Shown here one piece after another: positions 32,315 through 43,775 of a stretch of 64,000 nucleotides of DNA. The position numbers and the translations under genes were made by a program. The notes beneath the pieces were generated by a model. That model saw nothing but the letters and a program-made list of their open reading frames with translations, was not told where the DNA came from and searched no databases. The stretch lies in assembly GCA_033065855.1 (NCBI GenBank), contig JAVXUO010003158.1, forward strand, positions 210,891-274,890, given 5' to 3'. Positions within the stretch are counted from its first letter, which is position 1. Each line of letters starts with the position of its first letter. Source of the stretch: Escallonia rubra (Eukaryota; Streptophyta; Magnoliopsida; Escalloniales; Escalloniaceae).

Positions 32315-34334
32315 TTTTGGCTCCATCCGTGGGACCCGCCAGCCTAACCCTTGGAACTCAAGAAAACTAAAGCACTGGTGCCACGGCCGGCGACAAAGCG
32401 TCGGAACCACCAACACAAGTGCCGCCGCCGTGGGTCTCCAAGTCAATTTTCGTCGCAATGAAATTTTGAAGTTTAGAAGTTTCAGATTATTTATCACAGG
32501 TTTCCACTGCCAGAGCGTCAAGCGGGAGTAGCGAGCAGCCGCACCGCCACAGCGATCAACTGCGCCACCACAGCAGGGCTGCTGTGTCAACAAAGAAGAA
32601 TGAGAAATTATTAGAACAAGCGGCCGCCGGCAGCCAAGCCACCGATAGCCCTACGGTCGTCAAACATTCCCGCTATCATCGCTGCAAAACATAGGAAATA
32701 TTCGAGGCTGTTCGAAGCCCGCCGAAGGTCTTCGCGCAGCAGCTTCCACTATCGCGATCAAGCTGACATCAACAAGCGGCCGAACGGTGGGGTGCCTTGC
32801 ACTCAACCGCCGTAGAACCCATCGCCGCCGCAAATCTCCAGTTCAATCGCAAACAAAAATCAACACAGATTCATCCATCGGAGTCACCCCATCATCGCCG
32901 CAACTATCGGCGTAACCACTTCGATCTCCGGCGTCACAAACCGCCAGCGTGAAGTTGCCAGAGCAGTTACAAACAACATCTCAAAAAAAAAAAGAATAGA
33001 AAGAATCAAAGATGAAGAAGCCGCGGTAGCGCCGCTGCCCATTGGTCAGAACCCTAGCGCCGCCACCGTGGCATGTCCTCGACCAAGGCGCCGACACTAC
33101 GCATCATCAAGCCATCGAGACCTCCTCCATCATGGCCACGTTTAGATAGCGAACGACGTCGCTTTGCCGCCCTTCTCTAGTTCTGCTCCACAGCAACCAA
33201 ACGGTGACAGCGACATCTCGCCGTCCACCTCCCAGTAATTGCGCCGCAAAGTTGCGCGGGTCACGGCGGTAGTGGTTGTTAGTTGCGGCAATAACACCGA
33301 ATAAAGATCATGGCTGTGGTAAAGCAGCTACATAGCAATCAAAGAAAGAAAAAAAGACGGAAAGAAGTAGCAGATCACCGCCGCCGTTAACCGTCATTGG
33401 TGGCAACCAAGATGAAATCTTCGTGCAACCGCTAGCACCCGTTGCCGGCATCAACCCCGCGACCTTTCCGACGGCGCGCTGTCAACGGCGAGCAAACAGG
33501 CGACGAAGCCGCTTTGCCACTAGCGCCCTGACAACGCGCGCTGCTAGCCAAGCCCCGATGTCGCCGCCGGTCAGAGCTGCCCGATCTGTCGTCGCCGCCT
33601 CACTATGGCGTCACCGCCTTTCTGCGGGGGCCGGATCTGTCTCCGGCCAATGGCCGCACTTCTGTCGATGGAAAGAAGGGATAAATCCCATCCAAATCAG
33701 CTGTTTTTCAGTCACGTACTTTTATTTCTTGCAAGGGTTTAAACTATGCCTACGAGCATTAACAGTGACATATAAATCGCTTCGTAAAGCAAGAAACAAA
33801 TTCATAACACCCTGCGACTTGAAGTCACGTCTAGGGTTTCTGCTGCAGTATCCTGCCGACTCAGCATTACCTATTGTCTCTTGATATTCGGTCACACAAT
33901 TACCTCGATCAGTAAATCAGAGCACTTCGCCAATAGCATCGCTAATATGGATGGAACAACTGCAAGCTCAAGCTCATGCAGCCAAGCAAACTGAATCTAG
34001 TTGCTTCTCAGTAAATCGATACTGATCATCAGTGACATCTTGCTCAGACGGACTCCATGCCCTCTAGCTTTATATGCTCATCCAGTCAAGCAAGCAGATA
34101 TGGTCTTCTATATTGCTCCCACAGGTCTTCTTGCGACCGGACCCTACATATAGGCTGAAAAGCCATCTTTATATATCCACGCCTTTTCAAAGGCCGGGGG
34201 GCTTTATATTTTATAAGATCATTCTTATACAGGCTTAAAGCCTTGTGTCTTATCAGACAGGGAGGTTCGCCACAACGACCATATTATGGGCTCCATGACC
34301 TGCGGCTTCTTATTTAGCACCGCGGCAGCAAGGA

Positions 34335-34860
34335 CAAGAAACCCCCGAGGGCGCATATGATGAGAATTCTAAGTTCCATCAAACCCCCAAGGGCGCGTAC
34401 AACGAGGACTCTAAAGTTTCGTTAAACCCCCGAGGGCGCGTATGATGAGAACTCTAAGTTCCGTCAAACCCCCAAGGGCGCGTACAACGAGGACTCTAAA
34501 GTTTCGTTAAACCCCCGAGGGCGCGTATGATGAGAACTCTTAAATTTCGTCAAACCCTTAAGGGTAATTGCATGAGCTCTAGCTCCATCCGCTCTCGAGG
34601 GCGTGTATGACGAGAATTCTTAAATTCCGTCAAACCCTCGAGGGTAATTGCATGAGCTCCGGCTCCATCCGCCCCCGAAGGGCGTGTATGACGAGAATTC
34701 TTAAATTCCGTCAAACCCTTAAGGGTAATTGCATGAGCTCCGGCTCCATCCTCCCCCGAGGGCGTGTATGACGAGAATTCTTAAATTCCGTCGAATCTTC
34801 AAGGGTAGTTGCATGAGCTCCGCGCTCCACTAGCCCTATGGGGCGGTCCCTCGAGGGACG
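34335..34860 (+). repeat. Minisatellite inside the LARD element
   Basis: Tandem units of about 42 and 82 bp share 'cccgagggcgcgtatgatga' and 'attcttaaattccgtcaaac', alternating with 'gggtaattgcatgagctc'. There are roughly ten partial units. It is non-coding. Confidence 0.8.
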
Positions 34861-35512
34861 AACACCCCCAAGGGTGATAGGATAGAGCTCAAGTTCTATC
34901 CGAACGGTTTAGCTACAGTTCTAACCCATGAAACGGCAAAGGACTATGGGACTTCATCCCCCCACCATTCTTTGTCAATTCAAAACCCAGCCAAGCGTGA
35001 GTGCGAGGCTTCTTTGCCAGCTCTTAGCTGATGATAAGAGTTCGCGACAAAGTAAAATGCAAGCATGATGTGGTCGGCTCGAGCTCAAGAACACACACTT
35101 GCGCAAAATGAACACCCTCCAAAGGAGAGGTGACCCCTCGAGGGGACATTCAAACACTTAGCACATGCAACAACTTGCATGCACAGCTTTGTGTCATCCT
35201 CCGAGAGAGGCTACCATGGGGCACAGCCCCTAAAGGATCTCGAGATCCCATGATTCGTCTTTCTAAAGATGATTCCGAATAGCCTACTCAGGTGACATTC
35301 TAAGACTTGGCTCTCGAGAGCTAGGGTTCTAGCACTCTACTTGGGCAAAGTTCCAAGGCTTAAGCTCCCGCTTAGGTCGGAGCACATGGAGGAGAGAAAT
35401 ATTGTTACCCCTACAAGTGGATGAGAATCACTTACAAATCTGACGCGTGTCTTGAGACACCAGGTATAAACTTCCTCAGCCAAACATTTTAGCTAAAGAA
35501 GTGGGGGGCTTA

Positions 35513-35923
35513 TGATATAACTCCTAATAATTGGGGAATACCCGGCGAATCCCAGTCAAACTAGAAGATTTATGATTATCTTATCAGGATTCTAAAAGAG
35601 TCTTTAAAGATTGTGACGTGATCCTCGAGGATCCTAACACGATCCTGATTGGATTAGTCCACAGCCCAGTCCTACTAGGAGTCTTCTCCTACAGCTATAT
35701 AAAGGGGTCTACCCCTCCAGGTATGGGACAACTACACACACAGATACACATTGTGTCTTTCATGCTTTTTCAGAGTTATTATCTTGTAGCTGTGCTCTGA
35801 CTTAAGCATCGGAGAGTTCTCCGCCGGGAACCCCACCCGGCGGTCACTCGTTTTCTGTCTTGCAGGTCATCGGTCCAGGCTCGGGTTCCGCAAAGTACGC
35901 GGAGCATATTTTTAGCAGCAACA
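35513..35923 (+). repeat. Right LTR of the LARD element
   Basis: 411 bp, near-identical to 31894-32314, preceded directly by a purine tract that would prime plus-strand synthesis. Confidence 0.85.
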
Positions 35924-36163
35924 GTTAGAAAGGTATTATTACCTTTTAGAAGTTAATGTAGAAATTTGTAATTCTTGTTAAAGCTTGATTCAATCTGGAA
36001 AAAGCTTTCGATGATGGAAGATATGTAGTGCATTAAAACCCTGATTTTTTTTTTTTTTTACAAAACAAGTGGCATGATTGTTTTTTCTTCTTGATTAGGA
36101 GTCGTGTACGAGTACTTTTTGCAGCATTGACTCACAAGTATAAATGGTCATCTTGATTTCCAG

Positions 36164-39100
36164 TCATGTATTCACCTAAGTTCCACAAGTGCAACGAAGA
36201 TTTATGCCGATCTCAACGTAACGGAGGCCAACGACCTCAGAGAAAGGATGCATAATGCAGTAGACCAGAACTTTGAGATTGAAATGCTACCAACCCCAAC
36301 AAAACCAACCATAGAAGAAATAAAGCTCGCCAACAGATTGACCATCGACCAAATCCTCAATATGAAGTTTGAAGATGGACAAAAGGTACTTCAATCTCGC
36401 ATGACTCTCAATACTCCTTTGCACACCTTACGTTTTAAGTAGTCTATACATTATTATGTTGATGTTTTACCGTCATTTGTGTAGGAGATACTTTGTACAT
36501 GTAATGCCATGATACTACAATTCCAAGATGTAAATGGCTGGTATTACTCAGCATGCCAATGCAGTAAAAAACTAAAGCCCTTTCAAGATACATTGTACTG
36601 TGAAAAATGCAAAAAAGTAGCCAAGATACTAGTTCAAAGGTAACATATTTTGCATTTGGCACTCAAGGAAAAAATGGACAACTGTCAAAAGTTCTTTTAC
36701 ATTCAATCAAGGCGAACTGTTAATGTTGCAAGACAATTATGCACAGGTATAGACTGCAGGTGCAAGTAAAGGATGCTACAAATGCCAGCACAACAACTCA
36801 TTGATGAACAAAAAGAAGTAAATTACGATCACAATCGATTGATGTTATTATGACATATCTCTATGACATCAGCAAAATAAACTGTAACGCCCCGAATTTT
36901 CGGAGCATTAATATCAAATTAACAGAGTCAGAAAAACCTTAAAAATATCAAAAAGTCTTCCCAAGTGATCATTCAGAGCATCTACTAATCAATCCCAAAG
37001 ATACATCAACATATGCCATAGCGGCCTAAAGCATTTAAGTGATCCCAATTACTCCGACACGGAGTTTCAAAATAAAATCTTAACAAAATTAATTTGTCTT
37101 AATTATTACATCTAAAGATACTAATACAAACTCTGAGATAAATACCATTATCTCTCAGTCACACAGCTAGCCCTATAATCCAATCCCACCTACTGATCAC
37201 CTGAAAGGAAAACAATAAGGGAGTGAGCCAAATGCCCAGTAAGGTCGCTCAAAGGACCAATCAAAAGGAACACAAAAATGTCTGAGAGACGAGATTACGG
37301 AGATACAAAATTTTAGCGGAACAGATATCAGACTGAATTTCAAAATGCAAAAATATATCTTTATGCAGAAACAGACACTAGAGAGCCATTCAGAATAAGG
37401 TCACACATGCCATCACTGACATGTGTAACCAGGTTCAGAAAATTAGATCGCGATCTCTAACTCATCCCACTGAGCTAGTCCACGTTTCAATCCACGTGGG
37501 TAAGTCAGAAACAGAGAGTCACATATACTGTGACATGGCTCATGAAAATTACCTATATAAATATCCAATAAATTGGGCGAGATACCAACCAGTCGCCAAC
37601 GCAACGTAAACTAATGAGTGTCTTTCCTAGGTTACGCAAAGTACTGCTTTTACAAACATTGACTTCAGAATTGACAAAATATTGGAATTTATATTTAAGG
37701 GAACAAAAGGACGATTACCACGAAATTTAATTTATCGAAGTATGAGTACAACACGACTAAATAAAAACGGACACAAAAAGAAATAACCATGAAACTAATT
37801 TCAGGAGAATGATCGACTCGTGGCTGAAACTAAAAAATGCATGTAAATGAATTTCTTGGAGATAGAATGGGAAGATACTTCATTGTCTTTGAATAAAGAA
37901 TGAATAAATGACTAATATAGTACAGACACAAATCACATGGGTCTGCCTTAGACCCTTTTCAACTAGAAACCAAGTAAAGGACACGTAGAAAGATGAACAA
38001 AGAGGCAGTAATACGAAGGGTGAACCCAGTGACCAAGTGGCACGCATCAAGGCTTGAACCATCTGAATCAATGTCCAATCCCGTAAGAAAAACAAGCCAG
38101 CAGTAAGATGAATTAAAGCAGAAGGCGGCAGAAACTGTAGAGTTAGAAGAAATAGACTGCGCACCTACCGTTCCAGCAGATTAAGAATAAGGTTTATGGC
38201 ATCTAACAAAAACAAGAGTAGGCCGAAATCAAGTAGTCGAATTTTATTTTGTTTAACGGAACGTGAAATTCATAGATGAACATAAGAAATAAATACCCTT
38301 ATATAAATAGGATTGGTCGATCCAACACTGATTCGATTTCAAAAACAATAAACCCTTACCTTTAATTGTGCAAATCAATCCAAAACTTTGATCTTCTAAA
38401 TTTATTGCATCAAAATCCCTAAAAATTTAATATACCCAAAAGCTATAATTAGGGTTCCAATAATAACAAAATTTCATAAGATTTCTACCACAAACCTCAA
38501 TTCGATACACGAAATAAATTCTTACCTCGAAGTAATGATCAAAATCTCAAAGGGTTCTTCCTAGGAATTTTCTGGAGACTTTTCTGAACTTCCTTATGTT
38601 CCTATGAGATATATATTGTACGTAACTATCAGATACCTATAAGGTATATATTTATATTCCTCAAACAAATGGAATTTCAAAATACCCATTACGTCCCAAA
38701 TTCTTTTTTTTTAAGCATTTAAATATGAGGGGTCTAACATAAACCACCCTATACTACAAGATTAATGAGTACCTAAAACTACACACACTATTTCAGGAAC
38801 AAAATCTGCAAGAAATTCCAAGAGTTGTGAAGAACATTTTTGGTAGGACCTTCATCTTCCAAGTCAAGATCACGCAATTCAACATCGATAAGGGATATGA
38901 AAACTACACTGTCAACCGAATCTTCGAAGATATAGATATTGCTGAGGAAAATGCCCGTTTGGTTACAGCTATGCAGGTATGGAAAATCTCCAATTAGCTC
39001 GAGAAAACTCTGTCAAATAGAATTCCAAACTAAGTTCAGTCCATCAATTAGATGCTTATGGATATATTTGAGGATTACTTGACGAAATTCTATTTCCAAT

Positions 39101-39586
39101 CCAAGCAAGGGAAACACAAACATTGCTCTTCATGTCTCAAACATTTGACTGTGAGCGTTGACTGCAACGTTATTGTTTGTGAGTCCCATGATGGGGAAAG
39201 ACTTTCTAAGGTTTTGGCTTTACAAGGCTATGTCTAAGATCTTAATACATAGCACTGAATACCTTTATTATTTGCAGGTGTCCAAGAATTCTGATGCAAA
39301 AGATGACACCCAAAAGGTTCAGAATTCTGATACAACTAGCAAAAGAAATCGCATAAAAAATAACAGTGAAGCTGGCCATAATGCAACCCAACCTAATGAC
39401 GACACATCACAATTAGACCAACCTAATGACGACACATCACAATTAGAAGACTCCGAGGATGAAGAACGTGAGCATGTTCCGATAGTCAAACAACAAGCTA
39501 AAGTTCTAGAAAGAAGAGAATCAAGAAGGGCAAAGAAGAAAAAGATTTCTTTTATGCGAAAAATAAGCAGCAATTGCATAGACTGA
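36164..39586 (+). pseudogene. Replication protein A large-subunit-like gene, split by solo LTR
   Basis: Exons with GT-AG junctions: 36164-36385 (TSATKIYADLNVTEANDLRE...), 36485-36639 (zinc ribbon), 36747-about 36800 (RYRLQVQVKDATNAST), 38797-38976 and 39278-39586 (acidic then basic tail, stop at 39586). The zinc ribbon shows ILCTCNAMI, WYYSACQCSKK and YCEKCKK, the four-Cys module of the RPA70 C-terminal DNA-binding domain. Exon 38797-38976 (VVKNIFGRTFIFQVKITQFN, YTVNRIF) matches the last strand region of that OB fold. RPA binds single-stranded DNA; plant Helitrons often encode RPA-like proteins. The part of the OB fold between 'NAST' and 'EQNLQE' is disrupted: exon 3 shifts frame near 36800 and a 1.86-kb solo LTR follows. 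No N-terminal domains or start codon were found, so it is probably dead. Confidence 0.7.
36883..38739 (+). mobile_element. Solo LTR (1857 bp) of a gypsy-like element
   Basis: The sequence begins TGTAACGCCCCGAATTTTCG and ends GGGGTCTAACA. A perfect 5-bp target duplication, taaac, lies at 36878-36882 and 38740-38744. TG...CA termini, the 5-bp duplication and the absence of internal coding sequence define a solo LTR left by LTR-LTR recombination. It sits inside the RPA-like gene. The opening matches a common plant gypsy LTR start. Confidence 0.8.
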
Positions 39587-39744
39587 GATACTCTATATAC
39601 TTTTTCCGTTTGGTGATTAGATATCTGCAATCTTCTTAAACTCCTACCTTATGCCAAGAAGAAGTAGAACTTTGTTGGATGCTTAGTCCTTTCACTTTGC
39701 TTGCATTAATTTTACAGTTGAATATGTGATTTAATCATTGCAGT

Positions 39745-39815
39745 CTCATCAAATTGCTATGTGAAGCCACTGACGAACAAAAAGAGCTAAATTTTGATGA
39801 AACATCGATCTCTTG
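39745..39815 (+). pseudogene. Second partial RPA-like exon
   Basis: After an acceptor-like attgcag comes LIKLLCEATDEQKELNFDE, resembling LIDEQKEVNYDHN encoded at about 36800-36850 in the first RPA copy (similar bases 'gaacaaaaagag/agtaaatt'). It looks like a remnant of a duplicated RPA gene. Confidence 0.4.
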
Positions 39816-40825
39816 AAAATAAGAGTACCATCTTTCCCGCCAAGGACTCTCTTTCAGTGCAGAGGGAATAACGAAATTATTCGCATATGGTGGCATAAAA
39901 TCAATTCAGCAGCTAGACAGAGTGATTTGGTTAGCCATTTTCAGGGAATTTTAACTTTCAACTCAATGATTTCCTTTTCCTTTCTTTGTAAAACAAAGTT
40001 AATTCGCACAATATACAATTTTAGGCTCAATAATCTGAAAGAGGAGTTGGTTTTTTTAAACATCTGAAAAAAGACCGGATAAAACAGACACAGTGTTTTA
40101 CAATGTTATTCGTAAGCATAACAATCCTATTGTTGTTGAGGCATGGTTAAAGAGACATTGTACTTTTAAGGAAGAAGAATAGACTGGACCTTCCATTACA
40201 TTTTACGATTTGGATTTAATGATGTATTGATGCAAAAATTGCAACCGGAAGCTTTTGTCAACTTTTATCAAAGACCATGTAACTAAGATAGAGTTGATCC
40301 ACTTTGAAGGAAGATTACAAACAGGAGTCCTTAATGAAGCAGCACACAAAACCGAATAGGATGAGAATTTATTACATCAAAATACTACACTATTTGAAAC
40401 AAGCAAGCAAGTAATTTACATAACCAGATATGATTACAATTGCATGTACTTACATCAGAATTCTACACAATTTCAACAAGAAAACACATGAACTACATTA
40501 TAAATACGGCATTCAAACCCTCTCAATACACAAGAATTTACAGTATTCGTAACCTTTCATGGGCGATGAACTGCTTCTCCAAAATCTCCAATCAACAAGG
40601 TTTGTCAACTATAAATTTGCCTAATTATATAAGTCGCATTATTTTAATACGGTACAAACACCATAACAATTGTACTTTTTCATGTACCTAGAAACCAGGT
40701 CACAAGGTTGGACGTACAACAAGTTTGCTCCTACGAGAGACGTACCACCAATGATAACAGACAACATGCACCGAATTATTAAGGTAAGAGTTCAATATTT
40801 TAAACGCATGGATGCACATTTTTTC

Positions 40826-40955
40826 CTCTGTTTTTCTGTCTCTATCTCCCTCCTTTAAGAACCACTCGGCAAAAACTCCTTTTCTTAAGCACTCCCTGTT
40901 TTTCTGTCTCTCCCTATTTCTAATACTTTGCTTTGTTGTCTCTCCCTAATCCTTC
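40826..40955 (+). repeat. Copy of the 5'-leader-like pyrimidine tract
   Basis: 'cctctgtttttctgtctcta' and 'aagaaccactcggca' repeat the leader region at 29036-29330 of the same large element, now placed just upstream of the F-box fragment. This suggests that the F-box unit came with its own leader. Confidence 0.6.
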
Positions 40956-41050
40956 TGTGACCAACATTATAAATGACGTCAATAGCTAACACCATGAACA
41001 GTACAAATTAACGCACCTAGAACTAATCCGATTTTGCGTGTTTCGTGTAG

Positions 41051-41302
41051 GTCGACAATGACATGAAGATCAACGAGTTACGTCCACTCACTGATTTACC
41101 GGCAGAGTTAATCAAGGATATTATGGTCAGAATTTCGAAACTATAGTGTCTAGACCTTTTTAGCATGCGTTGGACCTGCACGGCTTTTAAACGTTTGAGC
41201 CACGATCACGAAATTATATGTGATGCTAACATTAGAAATTTAGAGTGGCCCAATGATGATAAAAGACTAATACCGTGGCAGATACTTTCATGGTTAACAT
41301 AG
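41051..41302 (+). pseudogene. F-box domain fragment
   Basis: After an acceptor (ttcgtgtag|GTCGAC) the frame encodes LRPLTDLPAELIKDIMVRIS, then KL, a stop (41144), and CLDLFSMRWTCTAFKRLSHD followed by HEIICDANI. This is the F-box pattern (LPxELxxxILxRVS..DLxxxRxTCxxFxxLxxD) that binds SKP1 in SCF ubiquitin ligases. The internal stop and short downstream region indicate a broken gene. A further frame at 41462-41653 (CLMCKIDLIMDRFLENK) may be its C-terminal part but is unrecognised. An upstream exon ending at about 40785 (MITDNMHRIIK|gtaaga) may belong to it. Confidence 0.6.
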
Positions 41303-41461
41303 AGAGTTAGCCACAAGAATAGCAATACAAACTTATTTCGAAGCACCAACACCAGAGACATTTACAATTAGCATTGGAAAACTACAACCATTGAATCACA
41401 ATTCGTACTCAATGGCATAATATGTTTAACTTCCGACAATTGGTGCCCAACTCGACAAGAC

Positions 41462-41653
41462 ATGTGCTGCAATGATATTGAAATTTTACACGAGATGAAC
41501 AGGCAGAAGATTTCGCACGCATGGAGGTTAACCCCTGAGGAGGAAAGATCAATCGATTGTCTAATGTGCAAGATTGATCTTATAATGGATAGGTTCTTGG
41601 AGAATAAACGTACATTTGCCCTTTGGTATACAATTGATGAGATATCACCTTAA
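41462..41653 (+). pseudogene. Unrecognised frame downstream of the F-box fragment
   Basis: 63 codons without a known domain (HAWRLTPEEERSIDCLMCKI, WYTIDEIS). Lying in the same orientation 160 bp after the F-box fragment, it may be its C-terminal part. It is listed only for context. Confidence 0.25.
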
Positions 41654-42014
41654 TTCTTATATCTTATTCTTATGTGTCACAACTTTGATGGAAATAAGAT
41701 ACTCAGTACTGTGTTTTATTTATTTCAATTCTTATACTAAAATTTTATTCTTATATTTGCACCTTCAAGCTTGAGACAAATATCGTATCCTTTGGATTGC
41801 AAACATACATGTTATTTACTTAAATACTCAGACTAAAATCTTATTCTTATATTTGGAACTTCAAGTTTCAAACAAACATCCTATCATTTGCATTACATAC
41901 ATACATGTCACGAAGACCTTTTATGCAACAAAGGGTGTCTAAACAAAACCAAACTAAATCTTTTTACAACCATATCATGAACTAAACCGAGCTTGGCTCG
42001 GGTTCTTGAGCTAG

Positions 42015-43775
42015 TTAATCATAATAAGAGGGAAATCAACAAAATTAAATGAAAATGGAGGTTATGTGCTTGGCATAGAAGTACCAGCTCTTTTTTTTAT
42101 CTTAATTAAGGTGCCATAATCCAAATTAGTCGAGGTCCTCATTGATATGAGTCAAACTACCATCCATAGCCTTAGTCAATTTTGAGTATCCCCTATCTTA
42201 TGCACTCAAAGGTTTTTGAGCACCCTACTTGCTCACGGGGTTCATTCCACTTCTTCATGATCCACCACTTTCCATCTTTCTTCGTGATAAAGAAAAATAT
42301 TCTTTTTTTTTTCTCATACCTCACCTATTTGAGGATATCATGAAGGAGGTTTACATCAGTCTTTACTGTCATGGCAATATGCAATAGGCTAGATTTTTTT
42401 TTGAGCCTCTTTAGCGCATATAGCAAGTCTTGGAAACCTCCATACTCGTAGGGACACCCCACGTCCAGCACACATGAATAAAGTAAAAAGGTACCTCCAA
42501 GCACTCAGAGTAACTGATATGGTGCCAACCTAAAAGAAATTAAGAAATTCGTTATGAAGGGATGCATGGAAAGTCTAAAGCCTAACTCAAGCATCCCCTC
42601 ATAGACACAAATTCACCCACGCTTATGGTATAGTTGGCAGGCTCATCTCCGCTATGAGGAAGTTGGAGAGTTTATTCCGAAGGGAGTCTATAACCTATGC
42701 TTAAAGTCTTCCAGAATGTACTTCCAAGGGTTGATACTCTAGAAGTATGGTTGTACCACTTTGCTTTAGGCTACTATGTCTACTGCCATATCTTCTGGTT
42801 CGACGTTGTTAGACATGTCTACTGCGAATATGGGAACTAGTATGCTCAGACATAATTGAATGCAAAAAACTATCCCGAGAAACTTATTGAAGTTGAAAAG
42901 CAGAAGGAAAGACCGATGGAAGAAGAAAGTTGATAGACTTGCTCTAACAAATCATAAAAAAACGTTGAGACCATGATGAACTCTACCAACCTACTGTAAT
43001 GATTTAGTTGGAGTCGAAACCAACAGTCCCTCTCTTAACTTTTTCTCAAGACTTATGTCTAGCTTTGAAGCTTTTACAAATAATTCTTGGATGGCTCGAT
43101 AGTCAAAGCATTGAGTGACAAGTCAACAAGCTTAGTGAAAAATTCAAAATATTTTCCCGCCCTACATAAAAGGGAAAAAAGGGAAATTGAAGATAGAGCG
43201 AAAATGGTAACCCATTACGCTAACGTATTGCTTCTGAAGCACGAAAGTTTGCCTCAAATTCATGTAATGCTATCAGTAATTTGCCAAACTAGGGGTATTT
43301 TGGTAACCGGCACCCAAACTCTTTAGTCAATTTGCTAGTTGTCTAGAAGAAGACTGAGCATACTGCTTCCAAGGTGCCAGATCTTCGGCAAAATTCTTGA
43401 ACTATTTGGTATTTTAGCATACCTAGGTTATGCTTTCGTACTTTATCACGGAAAATGGTTTTTAGTAACTATTCTCATAAGTTAATTTGTTAAATTTGCA
43501 CATAATAATGCTTCGATCTGCTCTATAACTTTATTATGTTAAGTAGTGAAGTGTGGGATGACATTGTGTTGAGGTAAAGTACGGATATTAATCAAGAATG
43601 AACCATGCATGGTCCGCACCGTGACAACCAACATTACGCTAACCATGGCCAAGGATAAGAGGTTATTCGGCCTCCATAAAAATCTTCTAGACCTCTACTG
43701 TCTTACTATTTGAACTGTCAAAAGTCCTAGCCCACATGGGCTTGGGGCGAGACTACTTCCTATCCCATCTTGTAT
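42015..43775. other. Unassigned stretch right of the large Helitron
   Basis: No intact gene. Short frames in several phases (for example 43087-43326) have no domain I can name. Some phrases look like decayed coding DNA on the minus strand around 42200-42300 (KKDGKWWIMKKWNEPREQV), without a family match. Probably an old repeat. Confidence 0.4.

Larger units (their letters stand above)
31894..35923 (+). mobile_element. Young non-autonomous LTR retrotransposon (LARD type)
   Basis: The LTRs at 31894-32314 and 35513-35923 both run TGATATAACTC...AGCAACA and differ at about a dozen positions plus a short duplication in the left copy. Flanks are ggtag and gttag (5 bp, one mismatch). After the left LTR comes ttttggctccatccgtggga, resembling the post-LTR motif of Ty3-type elements. 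A purine tract (gaagtgggggg) precedes the right LTR. Each LTR has TATATAAAG, the presumed promoter. The 3.2-kb interior has no recognisable gag or pol, only a GC-rich first half and a minisatellite, so it would need enzymes from a partner. It interrupts the gene at 31334-31893. Confidence 0.85.
28808..42014 (+). mobile_element. Putative 13.2-kb Helitron-type element with RPA-like and F-box cargo
   Basis: The left end is A|TCTATATAATATATAATAAG at 28808, resembling plant Helitron 5' ends. The right end has CCGAGC ttg GCTCGG (a 6-bp stem), nine bases, then CTAG|T ending at 42014. Both ends obey the A/T insertion rule. The interval holds spliced genes in the same orientation: a basic protein (31334-31893), an RPA-like gene (36164-39586) and an F-box piece (41051-41302). 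Plant Helitrons are known to carry RPA-like genes, which supports the call. No Rep-helicase domain was recognised, and the right-end motif could be a chance match to another repeat. Nested inserts are a 4.03-kb LTR element and a solo LTR; removal leaves about 7.3 kb. Confidence 0.5.

Noticed and set aside
33423..33884. 153-codon Arg/Ala-rich frame
   Set aside because: Lies inside the non-autonomous LTR element, has no gag/pol similarity and reflects GC-rich composition.
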